Positions 1 through 10,425 of a DNA stretch of 64,000 nucleotides are shown one piece after another. The stretch covers positions 9,290,287 through 9,354,286 of the forward strand of contig NC_067195.1 of NCBI RefSeq assembly GCF_000699445.3, read 5' to 3'. The notes beneath the pieces are model-generated. The model was not told the DNA's origin. It saw only the letters and a list, made by a program, of their open reading frames with translations, and did not search any database. The position numbers and the translations under genes were made by a program. The stretch's first letter is position 1, and every line of letters starts with the position of its first letter. This DNA is from Schistosoma haematobium. Lineage: Eukaryota; Platyhelminthes; Trematoda; Strigeidida; Schistosomatidae.

Positions 1-173
1 AGTCATAAATTTACTTATCCTTATTACTTATTGATGTAAAAACTAATAAATTTAGGTAAATTTAAGTTTCGATTAAATGGTTAATTGTTTTTAGAAAATC
101 ATAGAGAAAATTTTTTTCATGTAGGTAAAGTATATATCGGTATATGAGAATAATTATTTTTGTAAGAAGGTTG

Positions 174-220
174 ATAAGTAGGTAGGTAAGTAGGTAGGTA
201 GGTAGGTAGGTAGGTAGGTG
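174..220. repeat. (GTAG)n microsatellite
   Basis: A run of GTAG/GTAA tetranucleotides about 47 bases long. RTE elements elsewhere in this window end in the related GTAAGTAAGTA tail, so this may be the slipped tail of a lost element, but nothing upstream (1-173) looks like one. Confidence 0.75.
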
Positions 221-419
221 TGAATGTTGCGGGAACTAGAACAGAACACAAGCAATTAAACATTTATGAAGTGAACAGTGAATGATGTTGGAAAACTATA
301 GTTAAATTTTGAAATGATGAGTGATAAATTTATTTTAATAGTGTAAAATTTAGTGCTTACAAATTATAATCAGTTGTACTGTAGTGGTCGAATAGTTGGG
401 GTAGGGCAAAACTAATTCA

Positions 420-655
420 TTGTTTTGTAGAGAATGTCCCCATGAAAATATGAAAATCATATATTAAACACTTCATTTGTACATTTTCCATTAGTTATCT
501 TTTATAAACTTTATTGTTCTTTCATTCCTGTTGTTATTACAATCACTCTCTATTTACATTGTTGTGTTTGTTTAATTTGATTTACTTAACCTTCTGCTCT
601 CAGGCATTCCACTTCTCATCGATGTTACATACATAACAAATCAGCGGTGTACTAT
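420..655 (-). mobile_element. Decayed solo LTR (LTR family L)
   Basis: On the minus strand this matches, with many substitutions, the same order of blocks as the better copies at 31628-31899, 43586-43860 and 56725-57004: the GTCCCC block, a block like ACTTCATTTGCAAAATGTC, the TTAACCTTCTGC block and a GATGATACATAC-like block. No internal coding part or primer-binding site adjoins it, so it is a solo LTR or LTR fragment. Confidence 0.55.
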
Positions 656-661
656 TAACAT

Positions 662-934
662 CGCCTGGGAACTTTCTAGAGTTACTCCAAGTCTCAATTC
701 AGGATAAATTAGGAGGATTGGGGATGACGTTACCAACCCCGTCATATAGAAAAGGAGCTTGATAAAAATATGCTAACCAGAAAAGCTCATTTCAGTCACA
801 TAAATTTTGCGACAGAAATCGGAAGCAGACATCAAAAGAATGAATACCACTTATCACTAATTGGAGAGGGAAGCCCAGAATAGAGTTGGTTGTAGATTGT
901 TGAACGTTGTTCTGTGTTCCATGTGGGGTAGCAG
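662..934 (+). mobile_element. Internally deleted RTE (SR2-like) retrotransposon
   Basis: The left part (about 662-790) is the RTE 5' leader: a TCTAGAGTTACT block, an AGGAGGATTGGGGATG block and a CTAACCAGAAAA block. Near 808 it jumps to the C-terminal end of ORF2 (GGAAGCAGACATCAAAAGAATGAAT) and then to the 3' end GCAGGTGTAAGTA. Endonuclease and reverse transcriptase are missing. The same design recurs at 18910-19587 and 48105-49028 with other breakpoints. Confidence 0.65.
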
Positions 935-2104
935 GTGTAAGTATGATTGCAAATAACGTGCATTATTATTTGTAATCTGACCTTGAATGTTCTGCATAAG
1001 AATGTGAGAATATACTCAGTTATAAGTCAATTATATTACAAGTGTATACATACATACCAGTTATATAGACAGAAGTAAATCTAGACGTGATTATGTTTGT
1101 AACTATTAAATTCATTTTTGTGACGATTGACTTTACCACATCACGCAAATGAAACTAAATTTATTTTATTTTAATTATGAAGTCACGTGGGAATTGATCG
1201 TTTAGAGTATTGAAAATGTTTTACACACTCACACATCTATTGATGAATCTCACTTATTAACTGTGCATATTATTACAAAACAGTCTGATTACTTAATGAG
1301 CAGTGTATTCTAACTGTGAAGCTATTATTCTTATCTCAAATCATAACAGTGAATCAAGATAAATTGCTCATTTCCAAAGTTTGAAATCGATTTATTTTGA
1401 TAATTTTTACTTTTATATAAAATTACAGTTATACTGAATGTTTTTCTCTTGTTAATCTCTCATCATGTATCTGACTAATCTTTGCTTGACAGATTGATGG
1501 ATGTGATAATAGATAGTTAGAAAAGGTGAATTTTAGTACTAACACACGAAAACTGATATCTCATATAATTGGTCCAGTTTATGAATTTGAATGAAGTCAG
1601 AACAACTATTGAAGTTTCAATTGTTGTTCTGACCTTATTCAAAACTCAAATTACAGATTATCATGAACATTCTCTTAAATGAACATACTAACTACACACC
1701 ATTGTATATCAATCAAAAAAGACTAACTAACGGTTATAGAACAATGGGTTTTGAAAAGGTCAATTTCACTCATAAATACACTCATTAGTAATATTTACTG
1801 AATAGCTTGAAAAAATTTACAGTAAATGACTCAATAAAACAATTCATTGTCTTTTTAATCTATTTGACAGTGGTTGATGACATGTAGATGATAAAAAAGT
1901 GACACGTTTAAGTTAATTTTTACGAAAAGAATGTTAAAAAAATACTTCTTTACTACTCTTTGTTACTCTACTCATGATCAACTTAATACAATGCAAAGAA
2001 CTTTATTTAATAAGCGCAAAAATTTTAGGTAATTGAGAAATGAATTAACAATAAATAATGATCAGTATAGAGTTATGGAGTTTGTTGAGCTTAAATTAAT
2101 ATTA
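935..2104. other. AT-rich stretch, nothing recognised
   Basis: No repeat family named here, no long open frame and no RNA gene seen. A short inverted repeat at about 1594-1632 (GAAGTCAGAACAACTATTGA against TTCAATTGTTGTTCTGAC) could form a hairpin. Confidence 0.5.
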
Positions 2105-2330
2105 TGAATGAATTAATGTTAGACCACGGTTGAAAACCTGGACAGTCACGCAATTTTGTGGATTGGTCACAATTCGAAATTAACATCATCGGATATCAGC
2201 TCAGTGATGTAGAGGTTGTCCTAGGTTCGAGTCTTGTATACAGGATCATAGACATGCGCTGTTGAAGAGTCCTATATTAGGACGAAACGATCATCCAATA
2301 CTTCCAAGTTTCCAATAATAATGTCTAATT
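2105..2330 (+). mobile_element. HH2 repeat, nearly complete
   Basis: Begins with the inverted-arm block ATGTTAGACCACGGTTGAAAACCTGG, then the pre-tRNA-like block with a decayed A box and a good B box (AGGTTCGAGTC, 2223-2233). A ribozyme-like core follows at 2252-2306: TTGAAGA for CTGAGGA, then an intact stem II (GTCC...GGAC) and GAAA. It ends with the TTCCAAGTTT...ATAATGTCTAATTGAT arm. C3 of the core is changed to T, so this copy is probably a dead ribozyme. Confidence 0.75.
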
Positions 2331-3262
2331 GATAAGATGGAAAGAAAAGTTAAAATTCGTTTGATTTACTCATTATAAGTTTTGTTCAACATTATTACCG
2401 TTTTGATTCAATGTAATGATTACTCAATGTAGTATTCGGTTTTGTTTTCTCGTATGATATTTTATTCTGTATAATATACGATATTCTTGTATTCCATTGA
2501 AATGAACTATGCTCAGTATGTGATTTCTTATAACTTTATGTATTTTTCATATATGTGAATTACATTCTAATTATTATTCAAAATGGGTATACAAATGAGA
2601 GTATTTTTGATTAGGGTCGCCGACACTGTCTGGAATAACATTCCTTTCACTAGTCTTCTGTTTTCTCATTACGACTTAAAAGGTTTCTAGCCTTCTAATG
2701 CTCAAGTTAAATATGGTGTATCAAGAATAAAGGCTCTAGATATAACACTAACAATAATCCATTCATAATATCAATTTAAACTTAATTGAATAATGACATT
2801 ATTAAAACAAACCAAATCAATAAACGATGAGAAACTAATAATCAAAAAGAACAGAAAAGAACAATTCAAATTAAACCTTCATTTTGCTAAATGAATCTGG
2901 TCTAATGACATAATGTCATCATTTTGACATTGTATATAATTTTGATAACTGTCATTACTAAATAAGTACACACTATTGATATTACTTATTCACAAATACA
3001 TCGAATATAGTTACTGTGTAGATAAATGAATTCAATGAATGATATACTTATGTCAATCATGACTTAAAAGTCAAAGTACAATTGAAACATACATATATCA
3101 TTATTAATTATTATATAAGTAGTACATGATATGACATATTTTTTAAAAAAATTGAATTTTTATCATAAACGTAATAATTTTATTCTCTGATAATTTTGTT
3201 TTTGTTTTTTGTATTTGGACTGTCAGAAAATTAATTTTACCGCACTTCGGATTTTTGAAAAG
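2331..3262. other. AT-rich stretch, nothing recognised
   Basis: No family member or credible open frame seen. Composition is low-complexity AT-rich, as expected of intergenic or intronic schistosome DNA. Confidence 0.45.
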
Positions 3263-3415
3263 AAAAACAACAACAACGACAACAACAACAGTAACAACAA
3301 CCATACAATAGTGACAAAAATAGTTGGCGGTGAAATTAATCGATGTGGGTTGTTTTTGTGTTGTTGTTGTTTTTAGATTTAAAAGTCGCTATGTTGATAA
3401 AATGTTAAGAAACCG

Positions 3416-3463
<48 letters not shown>
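3263..3463. repeat. CAA / TTG / TA simple-repeat cluster
   Basis: An imperfect (CAA)n run at about 3264-3303 is followed about 45 bases later by (TTG)n at about 3350-3372, which can pair with it as a hairpin. A pure (TA)n run follows at 3418-3463. Confidence 0.85.
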
Positions 3464-3465
<2 letters not shown>

Positions 3466-3703
3466 ATTGACATACAATATGAGTCAGTTACGTGTTTCAT
3501 GTATGATCATAGAGATAAGTGTTTATTAGTTAGAAAGTTAAAAGTATGTGTATAAATATTTTCAAAAAAACTTAGATTAAAGTAATAGAACATTAAATTG
3601 ACAATGAGTATAGTATATACTTTTAGTTAATATCTAATTTATCTTATGGTATATCAGATAAGTACATCAGCTTAATTGATAAGTGTAAATGTAAACTTTG
3701 AAT

Positions 3704-4057
3704 CAGAAGGAGTTTTATGGAGATTGTAGTAATTTCAATAGTTGAGATCATGAAATAGTAATTCATTGATGACAATCATGGAGATGTCACTCAATTTCGT
3801 GGATTAGTTAAAGTTAGACATTAACACCGTTGGATAACGGACAGCTAAGTGGTCTAGTGGTTAAACGTTCTCGCGCTAGACTGACAGGTTATGGGTTTGA
3901 ATCCCGCGAGGTGATATCGTGGATGCGCACTACTGAGGAGTCCCACAGTAGGACGAAGCTGCCATCTAATGCTTATAAGTTTTTCATAATGATCTAACTT
4001 AAATTGACTTATGATTTCAACTATTGGAATCACTACATTCTCCACAAAACTTCTTTC
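3704..4057 (+). mobile_element. HH2 repeat, full unit with inverted ends
   Basis: The best-defined full copy. The left arm starts CAGAAGGAGTTTTATGGAG at 3704 and runs to GAGATCATGA. The block with TCACTCAATTTCGTGGATTAG and TTAGACATTAACACCGTTGG follows. A perfect A box (TGGTCTAGTGG, 3850-3860) and B box (GGTTTGAATCC, 3894-3904) come next. The hammerhead region is at 3922-3975 with CTGAGGA and stem II intact, but GAAA is GAAG. The right arm (about 4010-4057) is the inverse of the left arm, ending TCCACAAAACTTCT. Pol III transcription of the unit is inferred from the boxes. Confidence 0.82.
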
Positions 4058-4129
4058 GATATTAAATTTATTTTTATCAAATCAAGATCAAATATAGTAT
4101 ACGGTTTCTGATATAACCTTGAAAATAAT

Positions 4130-4287
4130 CTTGTCAATCCTGGGTTGGAAACTCATAAGGCGTGATCGTGGATGCGCACTACTGAAAAGTCTCACAATAG
4201 AACGAAATGGCCGTCCAATGCTCTCAGATTTTCCATAGTAGTCTAGCTTCAATTGACTTATGATTTCAACTACTGAAAAATAAATTT
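4130..4287 (+). mobile_element. HH2 repeat, 5'-truncated
   Basis: Starts at the B box (CCTGGGTTGGAAACTC) and runs through GTGGATGCGCACTACTGAAAAG, AACGAAATGGCCGTCC and the right arm to ATTTCAACTACTG. The ribozyme core is altered (CTGAAAA, with stem II G-to-A) and is probably inactive. Confidence 0.75.
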
Positions 4288-4343
4288 AATTTACTATTTA
4301 AAAAACTTATCCATTATTCTATATTCTAACAAACATACAATAG

Positions 4344-4723
4344 TTATTATTAGCTTTATTCAATATTATATTTTTGGTACAATATAGAATTCACAGCGTA
4401 AAGTACTTCAACAAGTTTCCGTTTCTTTCTTCTTGGTCGGTCCTGGCGATAAATATTGAGTGATCGCCAGTTAGATGTTAGCAGTTCAGTAAATGAACAT
4501 CTGAATAATGTGCATTCTTTTCGCTGTATATTGTCAGCAACGACGTTGGCTCCTATTGAGTTTTTTGTAACTTTGACAACGAAAGGTTGTACACTTTTCA
4601 GAAACGCAGCAGAATACATCATGCGATTAATAAACATAATGATATATTAAAACAAACAAAAATAGATAACTTGTTGAAATATCTAGATGGCAGGAACAGG
4701 TAGCCCAGATGCTCAAGTAGGCC
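4344..4723 (-). mobile_element. 3' end of a non-LTR retrotransposon ending in (ATT)n
   Basis: Aligns over its length with 19588-19985. Read on the minus strand it ends ...GAATAAAGCTAATAATAA: a poly(A)-signal-like AATAAA followed by a short trinucleotide tail, typical of CR1-like 3' ends. The 64-93-codon frames on both strands here have no recognisable domain. The following 100 bases (4724-4830, GC-richer, with GCCTGGGTAAGCACTACCC) are not in the second copy and may be more of the same element. Confidence 0.55.
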
Positions 4724-4857
4724 GCCCTTGTTGTGCCTGGGTAAGCACTACCCAAATCGGCAACGCTTCTGGGGTATCATCCACTGATGGATGTGACTGA
4801 GGAATAGTTCAATCATTCAATAAACTATATTCTTTTATACTTGCGAATCTTCTATCA

Positions 4858-6050
4858 GCTAGTTATCTTATAGCTTAAACATTTTTTGGAAAATATCTCC
4901 AGTAAAAACCAAACAAACAAACAAGGCATTTTACAATACATTATTGATAGATTCTGTCGACCTCTTTCTTCTATTTTTTCCTCTCTTTCTTAATCATGTC
5001 AGTTAACCATTACATAAGGATTTAACGGTAAGTTTATTATTATTGTCAAAAAAGAGAGAAAAAAAGAAAAGAAAGAAAAAGAGAACATGAAATGTAACTT
5101 CATTTTATCATAAACAGAAATAGAGAAATTTTCATTCAAACAAAATCACTCATCAAATATGTATAAATTAATGAGTGAATTAATTAAAAATGATTTTAAT
5201 CAAATCACACACACAAAAGAAAAACGGGAAAGAATGAAAGAAAGAAAGAAAGAAAAAGAAAAAAGAACGAAACAACAAACTGATAAATGAACAAACAATA
5301 AATTTTGTAATTACTTGCAATCGTCTTACTACGACTATGAAAAAAGGCAAAAGAAAAGGAAAACATTTCATGACAAATCAGTATATCTATATTGTTTTTG
5401 TTGATAATAGAATCTAATTACAAGAAGAAGAAGAAGAAGAAGAAGAAGAAGAAAAGGGGATAGATTTTTCAGACGATGTAACTAATAAATCATAAATAAA
5501 TAAATGAGTGAATGTTGAATGGTAGCAGCGAACTTTATTACTCACTTTCCCTCTATCTCCCCTCCTCTCCTAAACTTACATACACATACACACAGACACT
5601 TTTTGTTCGGTGTACTTTTCTAACTGATACACATATATAAAGAGCTAATAGATATGCTCATAGTATTGAATAAAGTTAAATATTGAAGAAGAAAAAAAAC
5701 ACATTATAATAATACATATATACAGATGGCAGTGAAATGTTTGTCTATGGGTTTGACTGTTTGTTTGTTCTTCTATTTTGTATCCCCATTTCTCTTTTAT
5801 TTACAAATGATCATAAATCATTAGATTTCATTGATTTATTGCTTTTTATGTGATTTTAAAATTAACAGTTTACACCACCGCATAATTGTTTGTTTGAAGA
5901 CTATATATTCGTGTGTATATGTGCATGTGCATTTGTAAGTAAAAGTAGGCGATAATGTCTACTACTAAAAAATGAACTGAATAATTTCATGTCTTTGATT
6001 GTACAACCGATTATTTGTATTTGTATGTTAGAATAGAATTATTTACATTG
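4858..6050. repeat. Low-complexity stretch with purine-rich tracts
   Basis: No gene seen. Holds A/G tracts at about 5048-5085 and 5216-5271, and a pure (AAG)n run at 5421-5453. A minus-strand 63-codon frame over 5180-5371 is only the pyrimidine strand of these tracts. Confidence 0.7.
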
Positions 6051-6051
6051 A

Positions 6052-6555
6052 TCATGAACCGATCAGTGTTAGGCCACCATTGAAAATCTGGAAGCACTGA
6101 ACGGCCGTTTCGTCCCAGTATGGAACTCAGGAGTTCACATCTACAATTCCGCACGGGGAGGGGGAAAACTTCGGTTTCACGTGAACCTTTAACTTCTAGA
6201 CCACTGAGTTGGTATCAAATGGTGTCAATGTCTATTTTAAGTCAATCAACGATGTCAAACGGCCATGTTCCATTGTTTTTGTGGGTAACTGCCTCACACC
6301 CGACATGGTTAAACTCTACTGGTCGTGGCTTTTCATTAGAACTCCGGGAAGCCTTCTTGAAGCTAGTAAGTAGTGAGAACATGATAATTTTCAATTTGAA
6401 GTTGTGGAGATTGTTGGATTTCATTGAAAGAGTCCCATACTAAGACGAAACGGCCGTCCAATGCTCCCAGGTTTTTTCAGTTGTACTATAACACTACTGG
6501 GTTCATGATTTCAATGAAGTTCAACAACCTCCACAACCGAAAACTGAAAAAATAC
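6052..6555. mobile_element. HH2 composite: full reverse unit joined to a forward end
   Basis: From 6052 (TTGATCATGAACCGATCAGTG) to about 6420 an HH2 unit reads on the minus strand, with its core region at about 6090-6145 decayed. From about 6424 a forward piece gives GAAAGAGTCCCATACTAAGACGAAACGGCCGTCC and the closing arm with TCCACAACC. Outer ends are inverted relative to each other, the fold-back form seen in other HH2 copies. The 107-codon plus frame at 6120-6443 is antisense repeat, not a gene. Confidence 0.7.
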
Positions 6556-6776
6556 GCTTATATTGTAGTTAACCGAATCAATTTTTAAGATTCCTTGTTC
6601 CGTTCGGGCAGCATCGTATTGATTAATTCGAATATTGAGTAATCTAGTTAGTACATGCATCATGCAAATAATGTATCAAATTTATGACATTTTCATATGT
6701 AGTGTTTATTATAGATTGATCCCATTTGTCATACAACTGGAAATAGGGGAATACTAGAGATACTTCGTTCTAATAG

Positions 6777-6953
6777 AAGACTTCACAGCAATGTACACTC
6801 ATAACCTCGTCAGGGATTGAATTTAAAATTTTCAGTTTATACAGAAAAAACCGTAGAATCACTGACTCAGGCTCTGGTGTTATTCTTCCAACTTCAGTCA
6901 ACGACTTTGGTGACAACTGTTTAACTTGCGGCATGTCTGAACTCCTATGGTAA
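6777..6953 (+). other. Candidate terminal coding exon, unidentified
   Basis: Fifty-eight open codons follow a possible splice acceptor (TTCTAATAG, AG at 6775-6776) and end in TAA at 6951-6953. The peptide has mixed, protein-like composition (for example TSSGIEFKIFSLYRKNRR and SVNDFGDNCLTCGMSELLW). I do not recognise it. The pyrimidine tract is poor, and a 66-codon frame lies on the opposite strand, so chance is a serious alternative. Confidence 0.2.
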
Positions 6954-7414
6954 ATTCGACGGAACGGCAACTTACAACAACGTTACAAAGTTGATAATTT
7001 ACATGTTAATATGCGATAGAGAAGACTAAACTTTCTAGACATTTGTATATTCAGAAAAGATGATTTAAAAATGCAAACCATAACAACTCTGGTTATATAG
7101 TAACATCCAATGACCTTCGGATGGATGATGGAATAGTCACACTAAAAGTGACGGCATCCAATCATACTATAGCAAAGGTTATTGGAGGAATATGAATTTA
7201 AAGTGTTGATGAGATTATCTTTTGATGAAAAGACTGATATGCAATGACCAAAACTAGATAAACTAAGCTCTCCTTAGCAGATTTATTCGTATATTCGCTG
7301 TCATTTGATGAGAACCATTTTCCTGGATTTGTTTAAATCGACGAGATATTTTGTCATATGACCTGAGAACCTCTAATGGCAAGGGACAGATATTACGTGG
7401 TTGAAGATATACGA

Positions 7415-7495
7415 TAGAAAACTCTGGATCTAGTTTTTGTGCTGTCCATACTCGCCATTGAGGCGCACCTGTAATCTTGATTGAATAGAAGCTCA
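7415..7495 (-). mobile_element. HH3 tRNA-like/hammerhead unit, partial, reverse
   Basis: Aligns with 13486-13575: the shared blocks are CTCTGGATCTAGTTTTTGTG (core and stem III side) and CACCTGTAATCTTGATTGAA. On the minus strand the expected hammerhead positions are present but decayed. It explains the 77-codon minus frame at 7263-7496, which is not a gene. Confidence 0.5.
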
Positions 7496-7565
7496 AAGAT
7501 CAACAAGGATTACTCAGTTTCATTAATCAATGATCAAATAATTATAAATATCTCAGTCTTATAGA

Positions 7566-7720
7566 AGGTTAGTCACGGCCCGTATACCTTTTTGGTTATG
7601 CCCCAAACCGCGATGCTGGACGACGTTGGTCCTAATTCACCAAGAAGCATCAATTACCTCAAGATTATGGGTACTCATAGCTGACGAGTGTCAGATGGCA
7701 CAATAGTAAGACTTAGAGTT
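7566..7720 (+). mobile_element. HH3 tRNA-like/hammerhead unit, forward
   Basis: Starts GGTTAGTCACGGCCCGTAT, corresponding to GGTCGGTCGCGACTCGAAT at 13750. It continues through AAGAAGCATCAATTACCTCAAGATTA and reaches a hammerhead-like core CTGACGAGTGTC at about 7682. The GAAA side is decayed. Together with 7415-7495 it forms a head-to-head inverted pair, as at 13486-13832. Confidence 0.5.
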
Positions 7721-8024
7721 TCTAGTCCACTATATCCAATCGCTTAAAAAATGCGGATCTTTTGATGGACACAATAACTCTTAATTGTTGAATCAAAATT
7801 AAGCATTTTAGAGTTTATTAGTTAAAAACATTAGTTCCATCTAAAACATCCTTGTGATTATCAAATGATTTTGAATTGGTTTAAAAAAGCTGATCAATCT
7901 CTTGTAGATTAATGTGCATCACTATAACTTATTCGCTAAATTAAATTATTTGAAAATATCTTTATCTTGTCAGTAAAATAATATATTACAATTTATATAA
8001 TTAATTATTCAAGCTTGTTAACTC

Positions 8025-8340
8025 ACATGTGGCATAGATCACCGACCAGTAATCTCCAACTTATTCTGTCTTGTCCGCTCCTTTACATTTGCTCTCAAGT
8101 ACTATATATTCTTTAGATGTCTAACTCTGATTTCCTGTCTTTTGATTCTTGGTCTACCTCTTCTCTTCTCACATTAAGCTGTTCAAATTGGGCCTTAGTT
8201 TGTGATGTAGTTTGATAATAACAATGTGTACTATGCACCACCAGTATCTCAATTTTCCCCTCAGCGGACAGCTCGTTTGTTCTCTGTCATAGCAGATTAT
8301 CGCTGATGATCCCTGACCAATGACTCTAGAATATAACATT
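8025..8340 (-). mobile_element. Diverged RTE-like 3' fragment
   Basis: On the minus strand the 8100-8180 part encodes a basic RRGRPRIKRQEIR-like peptide, at the position where other RTE copies here have RRRGRPKNT. The 8283-8325 part (CATAGCAGATTATCGCTGATGATCCC) corresponds to the ORF2 block seen at 57945-57975. It is more divergent than the other RTE copies, probably an older subfamily. Confidence 0.5.
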
Positions 8341-8431
8341 ACCCCTGCCAGAATATATTTTAGTAAATTTTAAACTATGATGTAGTTTTTTCTGGTTTGT
8401 TGTTGATATTTCTTTGAGATATATTGATTTC

Positions 8432-8706
8432 CACAGGTTACTGCTTCTCATTAGAATTCCAGGAAATACCTATTGAAGCCAGTCACTAGTGAGCATATGT
8501 TGATTATTATCAGGAGGGTTTTGTGGATATTATAGTAATTTCAATAGTTGAGATCATAATTGAATTGAAGCTACACTACCATGGAAAACCTGGAAGTACT
8601 GGAAGTTCATTTCATCCTATTGTGGCACTCCTGAGCAGTGCGCATCCACGACCCCATCACTCATGATCTCAACTATTGAAATTACTATAATATCCACAAA
8701 ACCCCG
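8432..8706. mobile_element. HH2 fold-back unit
   Basis: From 8432 to 8510 lies the outer HH2 block in reverse. Then the arm GGGTTTTGTGGATATTATAG starts at 8517 and its inverse ends at 8699 (CTATAATATCCACAAAACCCC). Between the arms are a reverse ribozyme region at about 8610-8665 (CTCAGGA for CTGAGGA, GATGAAA) and CATGGAAAACC. Arms of about 47 bases are nearly perfect inverted repeats. Confidence 0.8.
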
Positions 8707-8983
8707 TCTGCTATCTTTAAGGAATACAGTATTACAATAAATATTAAATAACTACTGATTAGTGAACATTGACCATATTTTTATATATCAGATGTTCATC
8801 TAAGCTATCAACAATCCCATTAGTATATGAAAAATTGAATAATAAACTTTTTTCAATGAAAAATTGTCACAATTTCAATGTCACCAATATTTTCCAAACT
8901 TTATACTCTAGTTTTTTTCTTAATTCATATATTCAATGACCCTGGAAAAATTATTAAACCATACAATAGACTAAACTAAAACG

Positions 8984-9262
8984 TATATATATATATATAC
9001 TAACCTTGTGTTGATGGACACATTTAAGAAATACATGTGTATATAAATCTGTATATTCCTATATTACATATATCTAAGGCAAATAAATCTTTTATCTATC
9101 TGTCAATCAATTTGAAATATCCTCAAATATGAATGAATTGAAGAAATGAATCAAGTAAGATTAACTAACAGATACTTTGCTTCATTCTGATGACAGAACA
9201 GTCAATCAATTAAAGTGATATAAAATAATAATAATAGAGGTAATAATAATAATAATAATAAA
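8984..9262. repeat. (TA)n and (AAT)n microsatellites
   Basis: A TA run sits at 8984-8999 and an AAT run at about 9222-9262. Nothing else is recognised between 8707 and 9489. Confidence 0.8.
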
Positions 9263-9489
9263 ATAATTGATTGATTAACAAGTTACAAATTTGAGTAAAT
9301 TCTTTTCATCAGTGAAACAAAAAAAATTATTTAACAGTCAACCATCATGTTTAATAAGTTATGTTTTACCATAAAATCAATAAACTAAGTAAGAAACTAA
9401 TAAAGGGTAATATAAACTGTTATATTTTATTAAATGATCAATTTGATACATAAAGAAACCTAAGAATTGAAACAATATCTGATTGTGTT

Positions 9490-9667
9490 AATTGGTCAAT
9501 TGATATAAGAGACCTAGGTCTGAGTCTTGAGTTTGAATCCTGAGTGAAAGATCGTCAGTGCGCATTACAGTGGAGTCTTATACTGAGACGAAACGGTCAT
9601 TCAGTGCTTCCAAGCTTTCAGTATTGATATAGCATAGATTGACTCGTGAATTCAACTATTAAAATAG
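9490..9667 (+). mobile_element. HH2 repeat, 5'-decayed
   Basis: The B box region (GAGTTTGAATCCTGAG) is followed by GTCAGTGCGCATTACAGTGGAGTC, then GAGACGAAACGGTCATTCAGTGC, and the arm of the GAATTCAACTATTAAAA subfamily. CTGAGGA has become CAGTGGA, so the ribozyme core is broken. Confidence 0.7.
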
Positions 9668-9718
9668 ATACAAGTTGGAAATATGCGGATTAAGAAGTTG
9701 AATGTTTTAAACTCCATC

Positions 9719-9926
9719 GTGTCATTCACTCAGTTACTGAGTCCAGATAGCCACTAATTTGTGTAATGGAGTACTAGCCATTATCCAGCTCTCCTTTTAA
9801 TGCTTTCAACTTTAAGGAATATCGAGGCAATCCTCACATGATGAACATATACCAATAAGCGATTAATCAACTTCAGTCCTAAACATCAATGGGAAGATTC
9901 AAGAAACCAATACAATGCGAATTAGT
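9719..9926. mobile_element. HH1 (Smalpha-like) fragments, opposed
   Basis: 9719-9772 is the reverse A-box end (TTACTGAGTCCAGATAGCCACTAATTTGTG). From about 9773 a forward 3' half follows with CGAGGCAATCCTCAC, then AACATCAATGGGAAGATTCAAG. The ribozyme itself is deleted at the junction. Confidence 0.7.
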
Positions 9927-10067
9927 TAATAGTTTTAATTTTCCATTGATTTATAGCTAATGTCATTCTGTAAAATAAAGTTACTTTTAATTAGGAATAT
10001 AGGACTTCTAAAAATTTATCTTTTAAACGCATTACTTTAGAGCCATCATATTTACAGCAAAAATAGT

Positions 10068-10425
10068 GACTGGCTTCAAAAGGTAGTTCCTGGAGTTCTA
10101 TTGAGAAGTAGTGAACAATGGAGTTCAACCGGGTCATTTGTCAGATAGTGGCTCACGGAAGACAATGGTGGATTTATCACTCAATTTCGTGGATTAGTTA
10201 AAGTTAGACATTAACACCACTGGATGCCGGCCAGATCAATGGTCTAGTGGTTAAGCGTCCGCGTGCGAGACTGATAGGTCCTGCGTTGGAATCTCGTGAG
10301 GTGATATCGTGGATGCGCACTACTGAGCAGTCCCACGATAGAACGAAGCTGCCGTCCAATGCTTCCAGATTTTCCATCGTGGTCTGGCTTCAATTGACTC
10401 ACGATTTAAACGATTGAAATTTTAT
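10068..10425 (+). mobile_element. HH2 repeat, full-length unit
   Basis: Complete from TGACTGGCTTCAAAAGG through the AGTTCTATTGAGAAG block, TCACTCAATTTCGTGG, A box TGGTCTAGTGG (10240-10250) and a weakened B box (CGTTGGAATCT). The ribozyme region is 10312-10367 and the right arm reaches GATTTAAACG. The core reads CTGAGCA and GAAG, so both conserved blocks are hit. It shares the GAAGCTGCCGTCC variant with 3704-4057, which indicates a subfamily. Confidence 0.8.

Noticed and set aside
5180..5371. Hydrophobic 63-codon minus frame that looks like a membrane segment
   Set aside because: Product of A/G tracts read as F, S and L codons.
7263..7496. 77-codon minus-strand frame
   Set aside because: Half of it is the HH3 ribozyme unit, found again at 13.5 kb; the rest has no supporting signal.
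10240..10300. Possible functional tRNA genes, here and at every HH1/HH2 A- and B-box pair
   Set aside because: Boxes fit Pol III promoters, but the acceptor, anticodon and T arms do not fold as a cloverleaf, and the segments are inside dispersed repeats.
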